From Phaeobacter gallaeciensis (GTDB lineage: Bacteria; Pseudomonadota; Alphaproteobacteria; Rhodobacterales; Rhodobacteraceae), in NCBI RefSeq assembly GCF_001678945.1, contig NZ_CP015124.1, positions 3,758,001 through 3,822,000 on the forward strand: 64,000 nt of DNA, given 5' to 3'. A model generated the notes under the pieces. That model saw only the letters and a list, made by a program, of their open reading frames with translations, did not search any database and was not told the DNA's origin. Position 1 is the stretch's first letter. Each line of letters starts with the position of its first letter. This document shows, in pieces, positions 8,406 to 17,779 of the stretch. Made by a program: the position numbers and the translations under genes.

Positions 8406-8675
8406 TTAGGGTTTCAGCCGCTCAAGGATTTCCAGGTTGGCGCAGAAGGAGGGCGCAGCGGTCGCATCGGGTTCTGCATTGCGCCAGTGTTCGCATTTCC
8501 GCGCGCAATTGGAGGAATTGCAGCGATGCACCATGGTGGCATAATCCACTGCGGTGATGTCACCTTTCTTCATGGCGGCGCCAAGATCGACACCGGCAGC
8601 TCTGGCGGCGGTGGACATCAGGCCGATGGATTTGCTGAGGTACCCCGGCCTTGTCAGTTTTTCTGCTGTACTCAT
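8406..8675 (-). CDS. Small Cys-rich protein, probably DUF6455 family
   Basis: The 89-residue protein starts at ATG 8673-8675 (MSTAEKLTRPGYLSKSIGL). It has an acidic-basic helical N-terminal half with VDLGAAMKKGDI. A cysteine cluster CNSSNCARKC follows, then PSFCAN near the end. This order (MxxxLGVDL-like helix, CxxxxCxxxC, then FCxN) matches, from memory, the DUF6455 proteins common in Rhodobacterales; I could not verify it. The cysteines could bind a metal or form disulfides. No signal peptide is seen. Function is unknown, and its neighbours give little clue. Confidence 0.6.
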   Translation of the reverse strand: MSTAEKLTRPGYLSKSIGLMSTAARAAGVDLGAAMKKGDITAVDYATMVHRCNSSNCARKCEHWRNAEPDATAAPSFCANLEILERLKP

Positions 8676-9466
8676 CAAAAAAGTGTCTCCGACCCACGCC
8701 AAAGGCGCGGCTGCTGTTGGTTCGTCGCGTGTTCAAGGCGACCATTCATGTCGAGACCGGCGGAGGAGCCGACCACGTCATCAGTTGCGTTTCCAATCTG
8801 ACCGACAGCGACAGTTAAGGTGAAGAACGCGGCACGAATGGGGCACCAAAGCGCCAATCGGTAAGTTTCCGTAAAGACTAGTTACGATTTTATTCGAGCT
8901 GTCCTTATGGCGGTCACGCGACACGGCCTGAGAGAGAACCGGAGGATGGTACTCTCGCGCTCTCGGCCCGGTCTGTCCGTGTTCTGAGCTGGGGGTGTTT
9001 CTTGGACTTTTACGCCACGATGGGGGCGACCAGCCTGGTCAATGGGCGTTGCAAAAGAGATAGGCTTTTCTTGCGCGCTGCCCGCCCATTCCCCCGGCGC
9101 GGCCATGCTCATCGATGGTCCGGTTTGAACGACGGCTACTCGGTACGATACTCGCTACATCCGAAAGCCAAACCCTTTGGGAAGGCCCCAAAGGTGGGCA
9201 TTTGGCTCTGGTTCCTGACAACGGCATACTGATTACTGGCACATTCGGGCAAGGGAGAGGAGCACAGCCACACCTCACTATAACGTGATACAACCCTGGG
9301 TGGTTATGGGGGTATTCCAGACCTCTGCGTGGTTTGCTGCTCCGCCTGGTCGTTGGCACCAGATTACCGCGCCCTTATGACCTGGTTCAGCGGGCCGGGG
9401 AGAGGGTGGGCAGGCGCCGCCAAAAGGCGCATTGACGCCGGTTTCACGGCAGCACAGAGTCCCGAT
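8676..9466. other. Long intergenic region upstream of glnE
   Basis: I find no credible gene in 791 bases; short open frames on both strands lack protein-like composition and may be remnants. A two-tier hairpin lies at 9166-9207: outer arms AGCCAAA (9166-9172) and TTTGGCT (9201-9207), inner arms CCTTTGGG (9174-9181) and CCCAAAGG (9187-9194) around AAGGC. No T-run follows on either side, so it is not a simple terminator. The glnE promoter should lie within the last part of this region. Confidence 0.5.
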
Positions 9467-12265
9467 ATGAATGCTGCCTTTGACATCACCCGCCTGCCGC
9501 GCCCCTTTGATTCCGAACTGGGTGCAGAAACCCGTGCTCTGGTGCCGTCGGCTTCGGCCGAAGTGGCTGAGCTTCTGGCCGGGACCGGCGGCTCCAGCCC
9601 CTATCTGAAAGGTCTGATCACGCGGGAGGCAGCCTGGCTGCCCGAAGCCCTGGCAGATCCCGAGACGGCGCTGGAGGCCGTGTTTGCCGACTGCCGCGCC
9701 ATGGCGCCCGATCAGCTGAAACCGGGGCTGCGTCAGGCCAAGCGGCGTGTGGCCCTGCTGACGGCGCTTTGCGATCTGGGCGGTGTCTGGCCGCTGGAAC
9801 GGGTGACTGGCGCGCTGACCGATTTCGGTGCGCTTTGCGCCGATGTGGCGATCAAGTCGGAAATCGCCGCGCTGATCCGCCGCAAGAAACTGCCGGGAAT
9901 GACTGAGGCAGATGTGGAAACTGCAGGCGGGTTGACCATCCTCGCGATGGGCAAGATGGGCGCGCATGAGCTGAACTACAGTTCTGACATCGATATGATC
10001 TGCCTCTTTGATGAAACCCGGTTCGACCCGGATGATTTCTATGAGGCGCGTCAGGGCATGGTGCGGGCTACTCGCAATATGTGCGCGCTGCTCAGTGACA
10101 AGACCGGCGATGGTTACGTCTTCCGTACCGATCTGCGCCTGCGCCCGGATCCCTCAGTGACGCCGGTCGCCATGGCGATGGAGGCGGCGGAGCGGTATTA
10201 TGAGAGCCTCGGGCGCACCTGGGAACGTGCCGCCTATATCAAGGCGCGCGCCTGCGCCGGGGACATTGCCGCAGGCGAGCGGTTCCTTGCGGCATTGCGG
10301 CCCTTTATCTGGCGCCGCCATCTGGATTTCGCGGCTATCCAGGACGCCCACGACATGCGGCTCAGGATCCGGGAAAACAAGGGCACCGGCGGTGTGATCA
10401 CCGTGCCGGGCCATGACATGAAACTGGGACGTGGCGGTATCCGCGAGATCGAGTTCTTCACCCAGACCCGGCAACTGATCGCGGGCGGACGCGATGAAAG
10501 CCTGCGCCTGCGTGGCACGGTCGAAGGGCTGGCGGCGCTGGCGGCGCGGGACTGGATCCCCGCCGATGTCGCTGCAACTCTTACCGATCACTACCGGTTC
10601 CACCGCGAGGTGGAGCACCGCATCCAGATGGTGCATGACGCCCAGACCCACCGGATGCCGCAATCCGAGGATGGCATCGCCCGCGTCGCCTGCCTGATGG
10701 GGCGCGATCCGGCTGAGCTTCAGTCGGAAATCCGCGACCGGCTGACCGAGGTGCATACCTTGACCGAAGGCTTTTTCGCCCCGGATGCAAAACCGGCGGC
10801 GGCGCCTGCGCTGCCCGAGGGGTTGGATGAGGCAGTGATTGCCCGCTGGCCCACCTATCCGGCGCTGCGCTCGGCCCGGGGCGCGCAGATCTTTGATCGG
10901 TTGAAACCGGATCTTCTGGCGCGTCTGGCGCGTACCGCAAAACCGGCTGAGGCGCTTTTGGCGCTGGATGGCTTCCTCGCTGGTCTGCCCGCCGGGGTGC
11001 AGCTGTTTTCCCTGTTCGAGGCCAATCCGCAGCTGCTGGATTTGCTGGTGGATATCGTCGGCACCTCTGGCGAGCTGGCGGCCTTCCTGTCGCGCAACGC
11101 GGGCGTGTTCGACGCGGTGATCGGCGGCTCCTTCTTCGATCCCTGGCCGGGCGGCGCCAAGCTGCAGCAGGATCTGGAGGCGCTTCTGGCCGCCGAAGGC
11201 GACTACGAAACCCAGCTCGACACCACCCGGCGCTGGTGCAAGGAATGGCATTTCCGCATCGGGGTGCATCATCTGCGCGGTCTGATCGATGCCGAGGCCG
11301 CGGGCGTGCAATACGCCGAATTGGCCGAGGCGGTGATCGCCGCATTGGTGCCCTGCGTCGAGGCGCAGTTTGCCGAAAAACACGGCGCCGCGCCCGGGCG
11401 CGGCGCGGCAGTGGTGGCGATGGGCTCGCTTGGGGCCGGGCGTATCAATGCGCAGTCCGACCTTGATGTGATCGTGATCTACGATCCGCAATCGGATGAA
11501 GGATCCGAAGGCAAGCGACCGCTGGCGACGCGCCCCTATTTTGCCCGGCTGACGCAGGCACTGATCACCGCGCTGACTGCGCCGATGGCGCAGGGGCGTC
11601 TTTATGAGGTCGACATGCGCCTGCGTCCCTCGGGCAATCAGGGGCCGGTGGCGACCAGTCTCGCCAGTTTCACCAACTACCAGCAGAACGAAGCCTGGGT
11701 CTGGGAGCATCTGGCGCTGACACGGGCACGCAGCATCGCCGGGCCTGCGGATCTGATCGCCGATATCGAAGACCTGCGTCGCGCGGTGCTGAGCGGCCCG
11801 CGTGAGCGGCTGCAGATCCTCACCGAGGTGGCCAACATGCGCGCCCGTATCGCGGCGGCCAAGGCCCCGGCGGGGGTCTGGGATGCCAAGACCGGGCCGG
11901 GCAGGATGATGGATATCGAACTCGTCGCGCAGGCTGGCGCGCTGCTCTCTGGTTCTGGGGCGCGGGATGTGGCGACTGGTCTGGACGGCGCCGTCGCATG
12001 TGGCTGGCTGGATGCCGCAGAAGGTACCAGACTGGCGCAGGCCTATCGCCTATTCTGGTCAGTGCAGACGGCGGCGCGGCTGCTGTCGGCCAAGGCGCTG
12101 GATACCGCAGCAATCGGTGAGGGCGGCGCGCAGTTCCTGTGCCGCAGCACCGGATTTGAAACGCTGCAGGGTTTGGAGCAGGACTTGGAAGACAGCTATG
12201 CGGCCTGTCGTGCGATGATCGACGGGGCGCTTGATCGGGAAGGTGCAAATGGCGCAGATGAGTGA
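9467..12265 (+). CDS. glnE: Bifunctional glutamine synthetase adenylyltransferase/adenylyl-removing enzyme
   Basis: The 932-residue protein adds and removes AMP on glutamine synthetase in response to PII and glutamine. The N-terminal adenylyl-removing half carries the nucleotidyltransferase motif AMGKMGAHELNYSSDIDM near residue 160. The C-terminal adenylyltransferase half carries AMGSLGAGRINAQSDLDVIV near residue 648. Both acidic DxD sites are intact, so both activities are expected. The open frame starts at 9329, but ATG 9467-9469 (MNAAFDITRLPRPFDSELGA) begins the conserved part, so it is preferred; ATG 9377 is possible. The next gene overlaps its end by 17 bases. It links the window to nitrogen control. 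Confidence 0.93.
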   Translation: MNAAFDITRLPRPFDSELGAETRALVPSASAEVAELLAGTGGSSPYLKGLITREAAWLPEALADPETALEAVFADCRAMAPDQLKPGLRQAKRRVALLTALCDLGGVWPLERVTGALTDFGALCADVAIKSEIAALIRRKKLPGMTEADVETAGGLTILAMGKMGAHELNYSSDIDMICLFDETRFDPDDFYEARQGMVRATRNMCALLSDKTGDGYVFRTDLRLRPDPSVTPVAMAMEAAERYYESLGRTWERAAYIKARACAGDIAAGERFLAALRPFIWRRHLDFAAIQDAHDMRLRIRENKGTGGVITVPGHDMKLGRGGIREIEFFTQTRQLIAGGRDESLRLRGTVEGLAALAARDWIPADVAATLTDHYRFHREVEHRIQMVHDAQTHRMPQSEDGIARVACLMGRDPAELQSEIRDRLTEVHTLTEGFFAPDAKPAAAPALPEGLDEAVIARWPTYPALRSARGAQIFDRLKPDLLARLARTAKPAEALLALDGFLAGLPAGVQLFSLFEANPQLLDLLVDIVGTSGELAAFLSRNAGVFDAVIGGSFFDPWPGGAKLQQDLEALLAAEGDYETQLDTTRRWCKEWHFRIGVHHLRGLIDAEAAGVQYAELAEAVIAALVPCVEAQFAEKHGAAPGRGAAVVAMGSLGAGRINAQSDLDVIVIYDPQSDEGSEGKRPLATRPYFARLTQALITALTAPMAQGRLYEVDMRLRPSGNQGPVATSLASFTNYQQNEAWVWEHLALTRARSIAGPADLIADIEDLRRAVLSGPRERLQILTEVANMRARIAAAKAPAGVWDAKTGPGRMMDIELVAQAGALLSGSGARDVATGLDGAVACGWLDAAEGTRLAQAYRLFWSVQTAARLLSAKALDTAAIGEGGAQFLCRSTGFETLQGLEQDLEDSYAACRAMIDGALDREGANGADE

Positions 12266-12527
12266 GCAGGACCAGATGGACCCCAAGGGGCTGATCCGGG
12301 AATCCTTCCGGATCGACGGGATCGACATGTCGCAGTGCCGCAGTATCTTTCTGGACTGGGCGCTGAGCCTGCCCGGAGGGATTGACAACCGCGATGCGAT
12401 GCAGCGCCTGCTTGCCAAATATGAGGACGGACAGCCGGACCACCCGATGGTCATCGTTCTGCGTGAGGGGCTCGCCGAGGTCGTGAAGCCGCGTCGGCGC
12501 GGCGGCTGGCGCAGTCGGGATCGCTAG
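12249..12527 (+). CDS. Conserved small protein of unknown function, coupled to glnE
   Basis: The 92-residue protein (ATG 12249, preceded by GGAAGG) overlaps the last 17 bases of glnE in another frame. Visible features are RESFRIDGIDMSQCRSIFLD in the N-terminal half, GGIDNRDAMQRLLAKY in the middle and a basic tail KPRRRGGWRSRDR. There is no signal peptide or membrane segment; it looks like a small soluble alpha-helical protein. I do not recognise the family. Translational coupling to glnE suggests a possible link with nitrogen regulation, but coupling alone does not prove this. Confidence 0.7.
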   Translation: MAQMSEQDQMDPKGLIRESFRIDGIDMSQCRSIFLDWALSLPGGIDNRDAMQRLLAKYEDGQPDHPMVIVLREGLAEVVKPRRRGGWRSRDR

Positions 12528-12606
12528 GCGTTCGGTACCGCGCGCTATTACCGACTGGCGCGCTGCGGCCTCTTCCCCTCTATCTGCCTTGCAGCTATGA
12601 GGGGGC

Positions 12607-13821
12607 ATGACAGACACAGCCTCCGCGCCGCAGCGCCCCCGCGTAAAACTGAAGCCCAAGGCCAATGCCCGTGCGATCCGGCATGGGTTTCCCTGGGTTT
12701 ATGCCAATGAACTGGTCACCGACCGGCGCACCCGGAAACTGGCGCCGGGCACATTGGCAGTGCTTGAGGATGAGGCGATGCGGCCGCTGGGGCTGGTCTC
12801 GGTCAATCCTGACAGCAAGATCATCGGCCGGATGCTGGACCGCAACCCTGAGGCACAGATTGATCAGGCCTGGTTCGAGGCGCGCCTGTCGCGGGCGCAG
12901 GAAATGCGGACACAGCTATACGATGCGCCCTTCTATCGACTGGTCCACGCCGAGGCAGACGGGTTGCCGGGCATCGTAATCGATCGGTTTGGCGACTCTT
13001 GCGTGGTGCAGCCCAATGCGGCTTGGGCCGAAGCGCATCTTGAGGCGCTGACCGCCGCACTGGCCACCGTCACCGGCGCAGAGGTGATCCTGAAGAATGC
13101 CTCCGGCCGCACCCGGGGGCTGGAGGGGCTGGACGATGTCAATGCCACCCTGCAGGGCGAGACGCCGGACGCTCCGGTGCCGGTTCAGATGAATGGTGCC
13201 ACCTATATGGCGGATCTGACTGGCGGGCAGAAAACCGGCCTGTTCTTCGATCAGCGCGAAAACCACGCCTTTGCTGCCCGGCTGGTGGCACCGGGCGCGC
13301 GGGTGCTGGATGTGTTTTCCCATGTCGGCGGTTTTGGCCTTGCCATGCTGGCGGCTGGCGCAGCCGAGGCAACCTGCGTTGATGGGTCTGCCGCGGCACT
13401 TGATCTGGCGGGGCAGGGCGCGGCTGCGTCGGGCTGGCAGGACCGGTTCACCGCCCGGCAGGGCGATGCCTTTGACGTTCTGGCGGCGCTGGGCAGTGAG
13501 GGCGCGCAATTTGACGTGGTAATCTGCGATCCGCCCGCCTTTGCACCGTCCAAGAACGCGCTTGAGGCGGGCCTGCGTGCCTATGAACGGGTGGCCAAAC
13601 TGGCCGCGCCGCTGGTGGCGCCGGGCGGCTATCTGGGGCTCTGTTCCTGTTCGCACGCGGCGGATCTGACCCGCTTCCGCAACGCCTCGGCGCGCGGGAT
13701 CGGCAAGGCCGGGCGGCGCGGGCAGCTCATTCACACCGGATACGCCGGGCCGGACCATCCGCAGATGCCACAGCTGGCCGAAAGCGGTTACCTCAAGGCC
13801 GTGTTCTTCCGGCTGGACTGA
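12607..13821 (+). CDS. rlmI: 23S rRNA (cytosine-C5)-methyltransferase, RlmI type
   Basis: The 404-residue enzyme has the RlmI architecture. A PUA-like RNA-binding domain at the N-terminus (KANARAIRHGFPWVYANEL) is followed by a Rossmann SAM-methyltransferase domain (GLFFDQREN, VLDVFSHVGGFGLAMLA, VVICDPPAFAPSK). The motif GLCSCSH near residue 345 supplies the cysteine nucleophile typical of m5C methyltransferases. E. coli RlmI methylates C1962 of 23S rRNA. ATG 12607 lies just after GAGGGGGC, a plausible ribosome-binding site. A PIN-domain gene starts 6 bases downstream, so they are probably co-transcribed. Confidence 0.88.
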   Translation: MTDTASAPQRPRVKLKPKANARAIRHGFPWVYANELVTDRRTRKLAPGTLAVLEDEAMRPLGLVSVNPDSKIIGRMLDRNPEAQIDQAWFEARLSRAQEMRTQLYDAPFYRLVHAEADGLPGIVIDRFGDSCVVQPNAAWAEAHLEALTAALATVTGAEVILKNASGRTRGLEGLDDVNATLQGETPDAPVPVQMNGATYMADLTGGQKTGLFFDQRENHAFAARLVAPGARVLDVFSHVGGFGLAMLAAGAAEATCVDGSAAALDLAGQGAAASGWQDRFTARQGDAFDVLAALGSEGAQFDVVICDPPAFAPSKNALEAGLRAYERVAKLAAPLVAPGGYLGLCSCSHAADLTRFRNASARGIGKAGRRGQLIHTGYAGPDHPQMPQLAESGYLKAVFFRLD

Positions 13822-13827
13822 TCGCGC

Positions 13828-14370
13828 GTGAAACTGCTCCTTGATACTTGCGTTCTTTATCCCACGGTGATGCGGGAGATGCTGCTGGGCGCGGCCCGGC
13901 TGGGGCTTTATGCGCCGCTCTGGTCCGAGCGTATCCTGGAGGAATGGCGCCGCGCGGCGCTGAAACTCGGCCCCGAAGGGGCGGCGCAGGCCGCGTCCGA
14001 AGTTGCGCTGTTACAGGCGAACTGGCCCGGTGCACTTGTGGCGCCCGCACCGGGAGTGGAGGCGCGGCTGTGGCTGCCGGATGCGGCGGATGTGCACGTG
14101 CTGGCCGCCGCCATTGCGGGGCATGCCGATGGCATCGTCACCATGAACGCCAAGGATTTTCCGCGCCACACCCTGTCCGAGGAAGGGTTGAAACGCATCG
14201 GCCCGGATGAGCTGCTTTATGATCTGTGGCTCAAGGAGCAGGCCGGGATGCAGTCGGTGGGCGAGGCCGTTCTGGATGAGGCTAACCGCCTGTCCGGCGG
14301 TGGCTGGCAGATGCGCCCCTTGCTGAAAAAGGCACGCCTGCCACGGCTGGCCAAGGCGCTGGCGGGCTGA
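13828..14370 (+). CDS. PIN domain protein (putative endoribonuclease)
   Basis: The 180-residue protein starts at GTG 13828, 6 bases after rlmI. Its N-terminus KLLLDTCVLYPTVMREM and the later LPDAADVHVLAAAI and GIVTMNAKDFP supply the acidic residues of a PIN nuclease (first Asp in LLDT, second pair in DAADVH, third in NAKDFP). PIN domains cut RNA with Mg or Mn. It matches the longer Rhodobacterales PIN family that has a C-terminal extension of about 50 residues (GGGWQMRPLLKKARLPRL). No antitoxin-like partner gene is adjacent, so I do not call it a VapC toxin. Proximity to rlmI suggests an RNA-related role. Confidence 0.8.
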   Translation: MKLLLDTCVLYPTVMREMLLGAARLGLYAPLWSERILEEWRRAALKLGPEGAAQAASEVALLQANWPGALVAPAPGVEARLWLPDAADVHVLAAAIAGHADGIVTMNAKDFPRHTLSEEGLKRIGPDELLYDLWLKEQAGMQSVGEAVLDEANRLSGGGWQMRPLLKKARLPRLAKALAG

Positions 14371-14372
14371 AG

Positions 14373-15365
14373 CTAGATCTCTTTCAGGATTTCTGCGGCG
14401 ATCTCGAACGAGTGCATCCGGGCCTGATGATCGTGGATCTGCCCGGTCAGGATCACCTCATCGGGCTGATAACGTGCAATGATCTCCGATAGCTGGCTGC
14501 GCACACTCTCTGGGCTGCCCACGGCGGTGATGCGCAGCGCCTCGTTCACACCTGCCAGAACATGCGGCTCCAGATGCGCGTTGATGTCATCCACCGGGGC
14601 GGGCAGCTTGCCCGGGCGACCCAGCCGCAGCCGGGCAAAGGCCTGCTGCATGGTGGTGCGCAGCCGGATGCCTTCGGCGTCGCTGTCGGCGGCAAAGACG
14701 TTTATCGCCATCATCGCGTGCGGCTTGTCCAGGAAGGCCGAAGGCTGGAAAGAGCGCCGGTAGACCTCCAGCGCCTCCTCCAGCGCCTGCGGCGCGAAAT
14801 GGGAGGCAAAGGCATAGGGCAGGCCCAGATGCGCGGCCAGCTGCGCGCCATAAAGGCTGGAGCCGAGGATCCAGACAGGCACATTGGTGCCTTGGCCCGG
14901 GAAGGCGCGCACCGGCGCCTGCGGGTCCTCCGGCGCCATGAAGCCGATCAGATCGATCACATCCTGCGGAAAACTGTCGCCACTGGCAGCAGCCCCCATG
15001 CCGCGGCGCAGGGCACGGGCGGTCTGCATGTCGGTGCCGGGCGCCCGGCCCAGCCCCAGATCAATCCGGTCACCATAGAGGGAGGCCAGAGTACCGAAGG
15101 CCTCCGCCACCATATAGGGCGCATGGTTCGGCAGCATGATGCCGCCCGCGCCGATACGCATGGTGCTGGTCTGGCTGGCGATATGGCCGATCAGAACGGC
15201 AGTCGCGGCGCTGGCGATGCCGGGCATGTTGTGATGCTCGGCCAGCCAGTAACGGTGATAGCCTAGGCTTTCGGCCTTTTGCGCCAGTTCGGTGCTGTTC
15301 TTTAGCGCCTGCGGGATGGCAGAGCCTTCCGGAACCGGGGCAAGATCGAGCAGGGAATAGAGCAT
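14373..15365 (-). CDS. LLM-class flavin-dependent oxidoreductase (luciferase-like monooxygenase)
   Basis: The 330-residue protein starts at ATG 15363-15365 ([20 protein letters not shown]). The 29-residue upstream extension of the frame is not family-like. It has the bacterial-luciferase TIM-barrel pattern: [27 protein letters not shown]-like segment [20 protein letters not shown], and [10 protein letters not shown]. It should use FMNH2 from a partner reductase to oxidise an unknown substrate, as in YhbW/YvbT-type proteins. It converges with the PIN gene, with only 2 bases between their stops, so read-through control there is tight. Substrate unknown. Confidence 0.85.
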   Translation of the reverse strand: MLYSLLDLAPVPEGSAIPQALKNSTELAQKAESLGYHRYWLAEHHNMPGIASAATAVLIGHIASQTSTMRIGAGGIMLPNHAPYMVAEAFGTLASLYGDRIDLGLGRAPGTDMQTARALRRGMGAAASGDSFPQDVIDLIGFMAPEDPQAPVRAFPGQGTNVPVWILGSSLYGAQLAAHLGLPYAFASHFAPQALEEALEVYRRSFQPSAFLDKPHAMMAINVFAADSDAEGIRLRTTMQQAFARLRLGRPGKLPAPVDDINAHLEPHVLAGVNEALRITAVGSPESVRSQLSEIIARYQPDEVILTGQIHDHQARMHSFEIAAEILKEI

Positions 15366-15470
15366 GAGCGCGGCCTTTTGATCGAGTGTTTTCCAAGATG
15401 TGGCGCCTCTTCCTGCGGGGCGCAAGGCGTGTGGCAGAGCAGGGAGGTACAAAGGCGGTATGACCTTCCG

Positions 15471-16157
15471 TCAGGCCTTGGCCCAGTCCGCCTCCAGCCG
15501 TTCGATGGCGGCGATGCGCTGTTCGGTCTTGGGGTGGCTCATCAGCCAGGCTGGTGCCATGCCCGCGCGCGACTGGGTCAGTTCCTCAAGCTTGCGGAAT
15601 AGACTTTTTTGCGGTTCGACCCCGATGCCTGCCTTCATCAGCAGGGCGGCTGCATATTCATCCGCCTCGTATTCATCCCCACGCGACAGCCGCGCTGCCA
15701 GAAGATTTGCCAGAAGCCCGGCAATCCAGGGGCCGACAAAGGGGATATAGCGCCCGAGGATCATCATCAGCGCGGTCCTGAGGGCGTTCTGGCCGGAAAA
15801 GTCGATGATGCGTTTCTTTGAATGCCCCAGCGCCACATGCCCCAGTTCATGCGCGATGACCGAGGCGAGCTCTGCATCGCTGACATCGCCCGCCTGATAC
15901 TTGGCGTAGAACCCGCGGGTGATGAAGATACGTCCATCGGGGGCTGCAAGACCGTTCACAGGGTCGACCTCGTAGATGAAGACGGGGATATCCGCCACCT
16001 CCAGCGCCGCCGCCATCTGGTCGGTCAGCCGTTTCAGTTTCGGGTCCGCAAGCCGGGTTGAACGGGCATCAAGTTCGCGGTGGGTCCGCCAGACCGAAAT
16101 CCGGTAGGAGACGAGGCCATAGAGCACGGCCAGCAGAATGGGAGTGAGACGCAGCAT
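15471..16157 (-). CDS. M48-family zinc metalloprotease, membrane-anchored
   Basis: The 228-residue protein starts at ATG 16155-16157 with a single N-terminal membrane segment (MLRLTPILLAVLYGLVSY). The long upstream part of the frame overlaps the HD-GYP gene and is not protein-like. The gluzincin motif HELGH appears in ASVIAHELGHVALGHSKKR, and the third ligand lies in RGDEYEADEYAA. A hydrophobic stretch ILGRYIPFVGPWIAGLLANL follows the active site. It belongs to the short HtpX/Oma1-like M48 proteases used in membrane quality control. It lies 31 bases after the HD-GYP gene on the same strand. Confidence 0.85.
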   Translation of the reverse strand: MLRLTPILLAVLYGLVSYRISVWRTHRELDARSTRLADPKLKRLTDQMAAALEVADIPVFIYEVDPVNGLAAPDGRIFITRGFYAKYQAGDVSDAELASVIAHELGHVALGHSKKRIIDFSGQNALRTALMMILGRYIPFVGPWIAGLLANLLAARLSRGDEYEADEYAAALLMKAGIGVEPQKSLFRKLEELTQSRAGMAPAWLMSHPKTEQRIAAIERLEADWAKA

Positions 16158-16188
16158 GAGGTAGATATGGGGCGGGCAAGCCCCGCGC

Positions 16189-17631
16189 TCAAGCGGATTG
16201 TTGGCCGCTTTTCGTTGAAACCTGCGCGAGGCTATCCCATTCGCAGTCGCCCTGCAGGGACGTCGCAGGCCAGCCGCTGGCCGTGATCGCATCCTGTAGC
16301 GCGGCATAGCAATCCGGATCGATACCGGTGCCGGACATCTTGTCCATGATCTTATAGGCTTCCTCCAGTGGCATCGCATCGCGATAGGGGCGGTCGGCGG
16401 TCAGCGCGTCAAAGACGTCGGCAACGGCCATGATCCGCATGTCCCGCGTCAGCGCCTCTCCCTGAAGCCCATAGGGATAGCCCTTGCCATCGGGGCGTTC
16501 GTGGTGGGCCACGATCACTTCGGCCATCCGCCGGAAGGCGCCAACCCGGCTCAGCACGTCATAGCCCCAGACCGGATGCTTGCGGACGATATCCATCTCG
16601 TCCATCGTCAGCTTGCCCGGCTTGTCCAGAATGGTGTTCGAAATGCCCAGCTTGCCAATATCATGCAGCAGCGCGGCGCGGGTCATCCACCGGGTGTGGC
16701 AGGTCGCCAGCCCCAGCTGTTCACAGATCATGCGGGTATAGCGGGCGACACGTTGGGAATGGCCGTGGGTAAAGGGACTTTTAGCGTCGATCACCAGCGA
16801 AAAGGCATGACTGATCTCATCAAGGTAGTCCTCGTTCACCTCTGCCGTGTGCAGGGCATGGGCGCAGGAGAACACCTGTTGCTCCAGTTCCGGTGACAGC
16901 AGGTCATGGGCGAAACCGGGGTCACGGATCAGGCTGGTGAAGACGCGGACCAGATCGGGGTCGAACCAGACGCCGGCGCGGTTTTCCATCTCCCGCGCGG
17001 CAGCTTCGGCGCCGAAATCCAGGGTAAAAACATCCGTCACCTGCGCCATCAGGGCGATGCGCGACAGGAGCGGGATCTGATCGCCCTGCTGGCCCAGAGG
17101 CCGCCCACCGCCGTCCCAATGTTCATCAAGTGAGGCGATCGCTTCGGCCACCTCTTCGGAAAACCGCATGCGGCGGGCGATTTCCGCCCCGCGGCCGCAG
17201 CGATTGCGGACCAGCTCCTGCCCGATTTCGTCCCGGTGTCCGATTACATGGCGCAATGTCTTCAGCCGCGTCAGGGGCGACGCCCCCCGGGCTGCGCTGC
17301 GCAGCACGAAGGGCATGCCTTCGCGGCAGCCTTTGACGCGTTTGAAGGTCCGTTTGAAGGCCAGATCATCCATCATGTAGAGTTCGTTGATCCGGGCCGC
17401 GTTAGAACTGCAACCGGTGTCTTTCATCAGCAGGGTGAAATACAGATCGGTGCGCATTTGCGGCGGCAGGTCCAGCGCCTCGGCCACCTGCATGCCGATC
17501 CAGGCGCAGCGGATGCAATGGCCCTTGGGCTGGCCTTCGGTCATATCCAGCGCGTGGCTGAGTGCGCCAAGGACTTCTCCAAGATGAAGCTCCGGCCCGG
17601 CGGTGCCGTCAAAGTTTGTGCCAGTGGTCAT
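16189..17631 (-). CDS. HD-GYP domain phosphohydrolase (probable c-di-GMP phosphodiesterase)
   Basis: The 480-residue soluble protein has two HD-like regions. The N-terminal region (about residues 25-215) has HCIRCAWIG and SLDEHWDGGGRP but lacks a complete canonical HD-GYP set. The C-terminal region (about residues 285-455) has GHSQRVARYTRMICEQLGL, LLHDIGKLGI and the diagnostic HHERPDGKGYPYGL. HD-GYP enzymes break cyclic-di-GMP to pGpG or GMP. There is no signal peptide, membrane segment or receiver domain, so the degenerate N-terminal HD domain may be the sensor. About 150 bases separate it from the VWA gene upstream. Confidence 0.87.
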   Translation of the reverse strand: MTTGTNFDGTAGPELHLGEVLGALSHALDMTEGQPKGHCIRCAWIGMQVAEALDLPPQMRTDLYFTLLMKDTGCSSNAARINELYMMDDLAFKRTFKRVKGCREGMPFVLRSAARGASPLTRLKTLRHVIGHRDEIGQELVRNRCGRGAEIARRMRFSEEVAEAIASLDEHWDGGGRPLGQQGDQIPLLSRIALMAQVTDVFTLDFGAEAAAREMENRAGVWFDPDLVRVFTSLIRDPGFAHDLLSPELEQQVFSCAHALHTAEVNEDYLDEISHAFSLVIDAKSPFTHGHSQRVARYTRMICEQLGLATCHTRWMTRAALLHDIGKLGISNTILDKPGKLTMDEMDIVRKHPVWGYDVLSRVGAFRRMAEVIVAHHERPDGKGYPYGLQGEALTRDMRIMAVADVFDALTADRPYRDAMPLEEAYKIMDKMSGTGIDPDCYAALQDAITASGWPATSLQGDCEWDSLAQVSTKSGQQSA

Positions 17632-17779
17632 TAAATGGCTGTACTCGATAGGGATGCAGAACTGGGCATCGACGCTAATCGCGCGTGTTTGACGATTGAT
17701 TAACGGTTTCCCGCGTCCGAAATCAAAATACGCAGGAATTTATTTAAGTTGGTGTGAAGTGCAGCCTGCAAGCCGGAGC

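Noticed and set aside
8882-9359. Short open frames in the glnE upstream gap (for example 9002-9232 plus and 8882-9112 minus)
   Set aside because: No ribosome-binding sites, no recognisable motifs and poor composition; not supported as genes.
10154-11710. 518-residue open frame antisense to glnE
   Set aside because: glnE shows conserved motifs through the whole span, while the antisense frame shows none.
13828-14370. PIN protein as a VapC toxin of a toxin-antitoxin pair
   Set aside because: No small antitoxin gene lies next to it; its upstream neighbour is rlmI and its length exceeds typical VapC.
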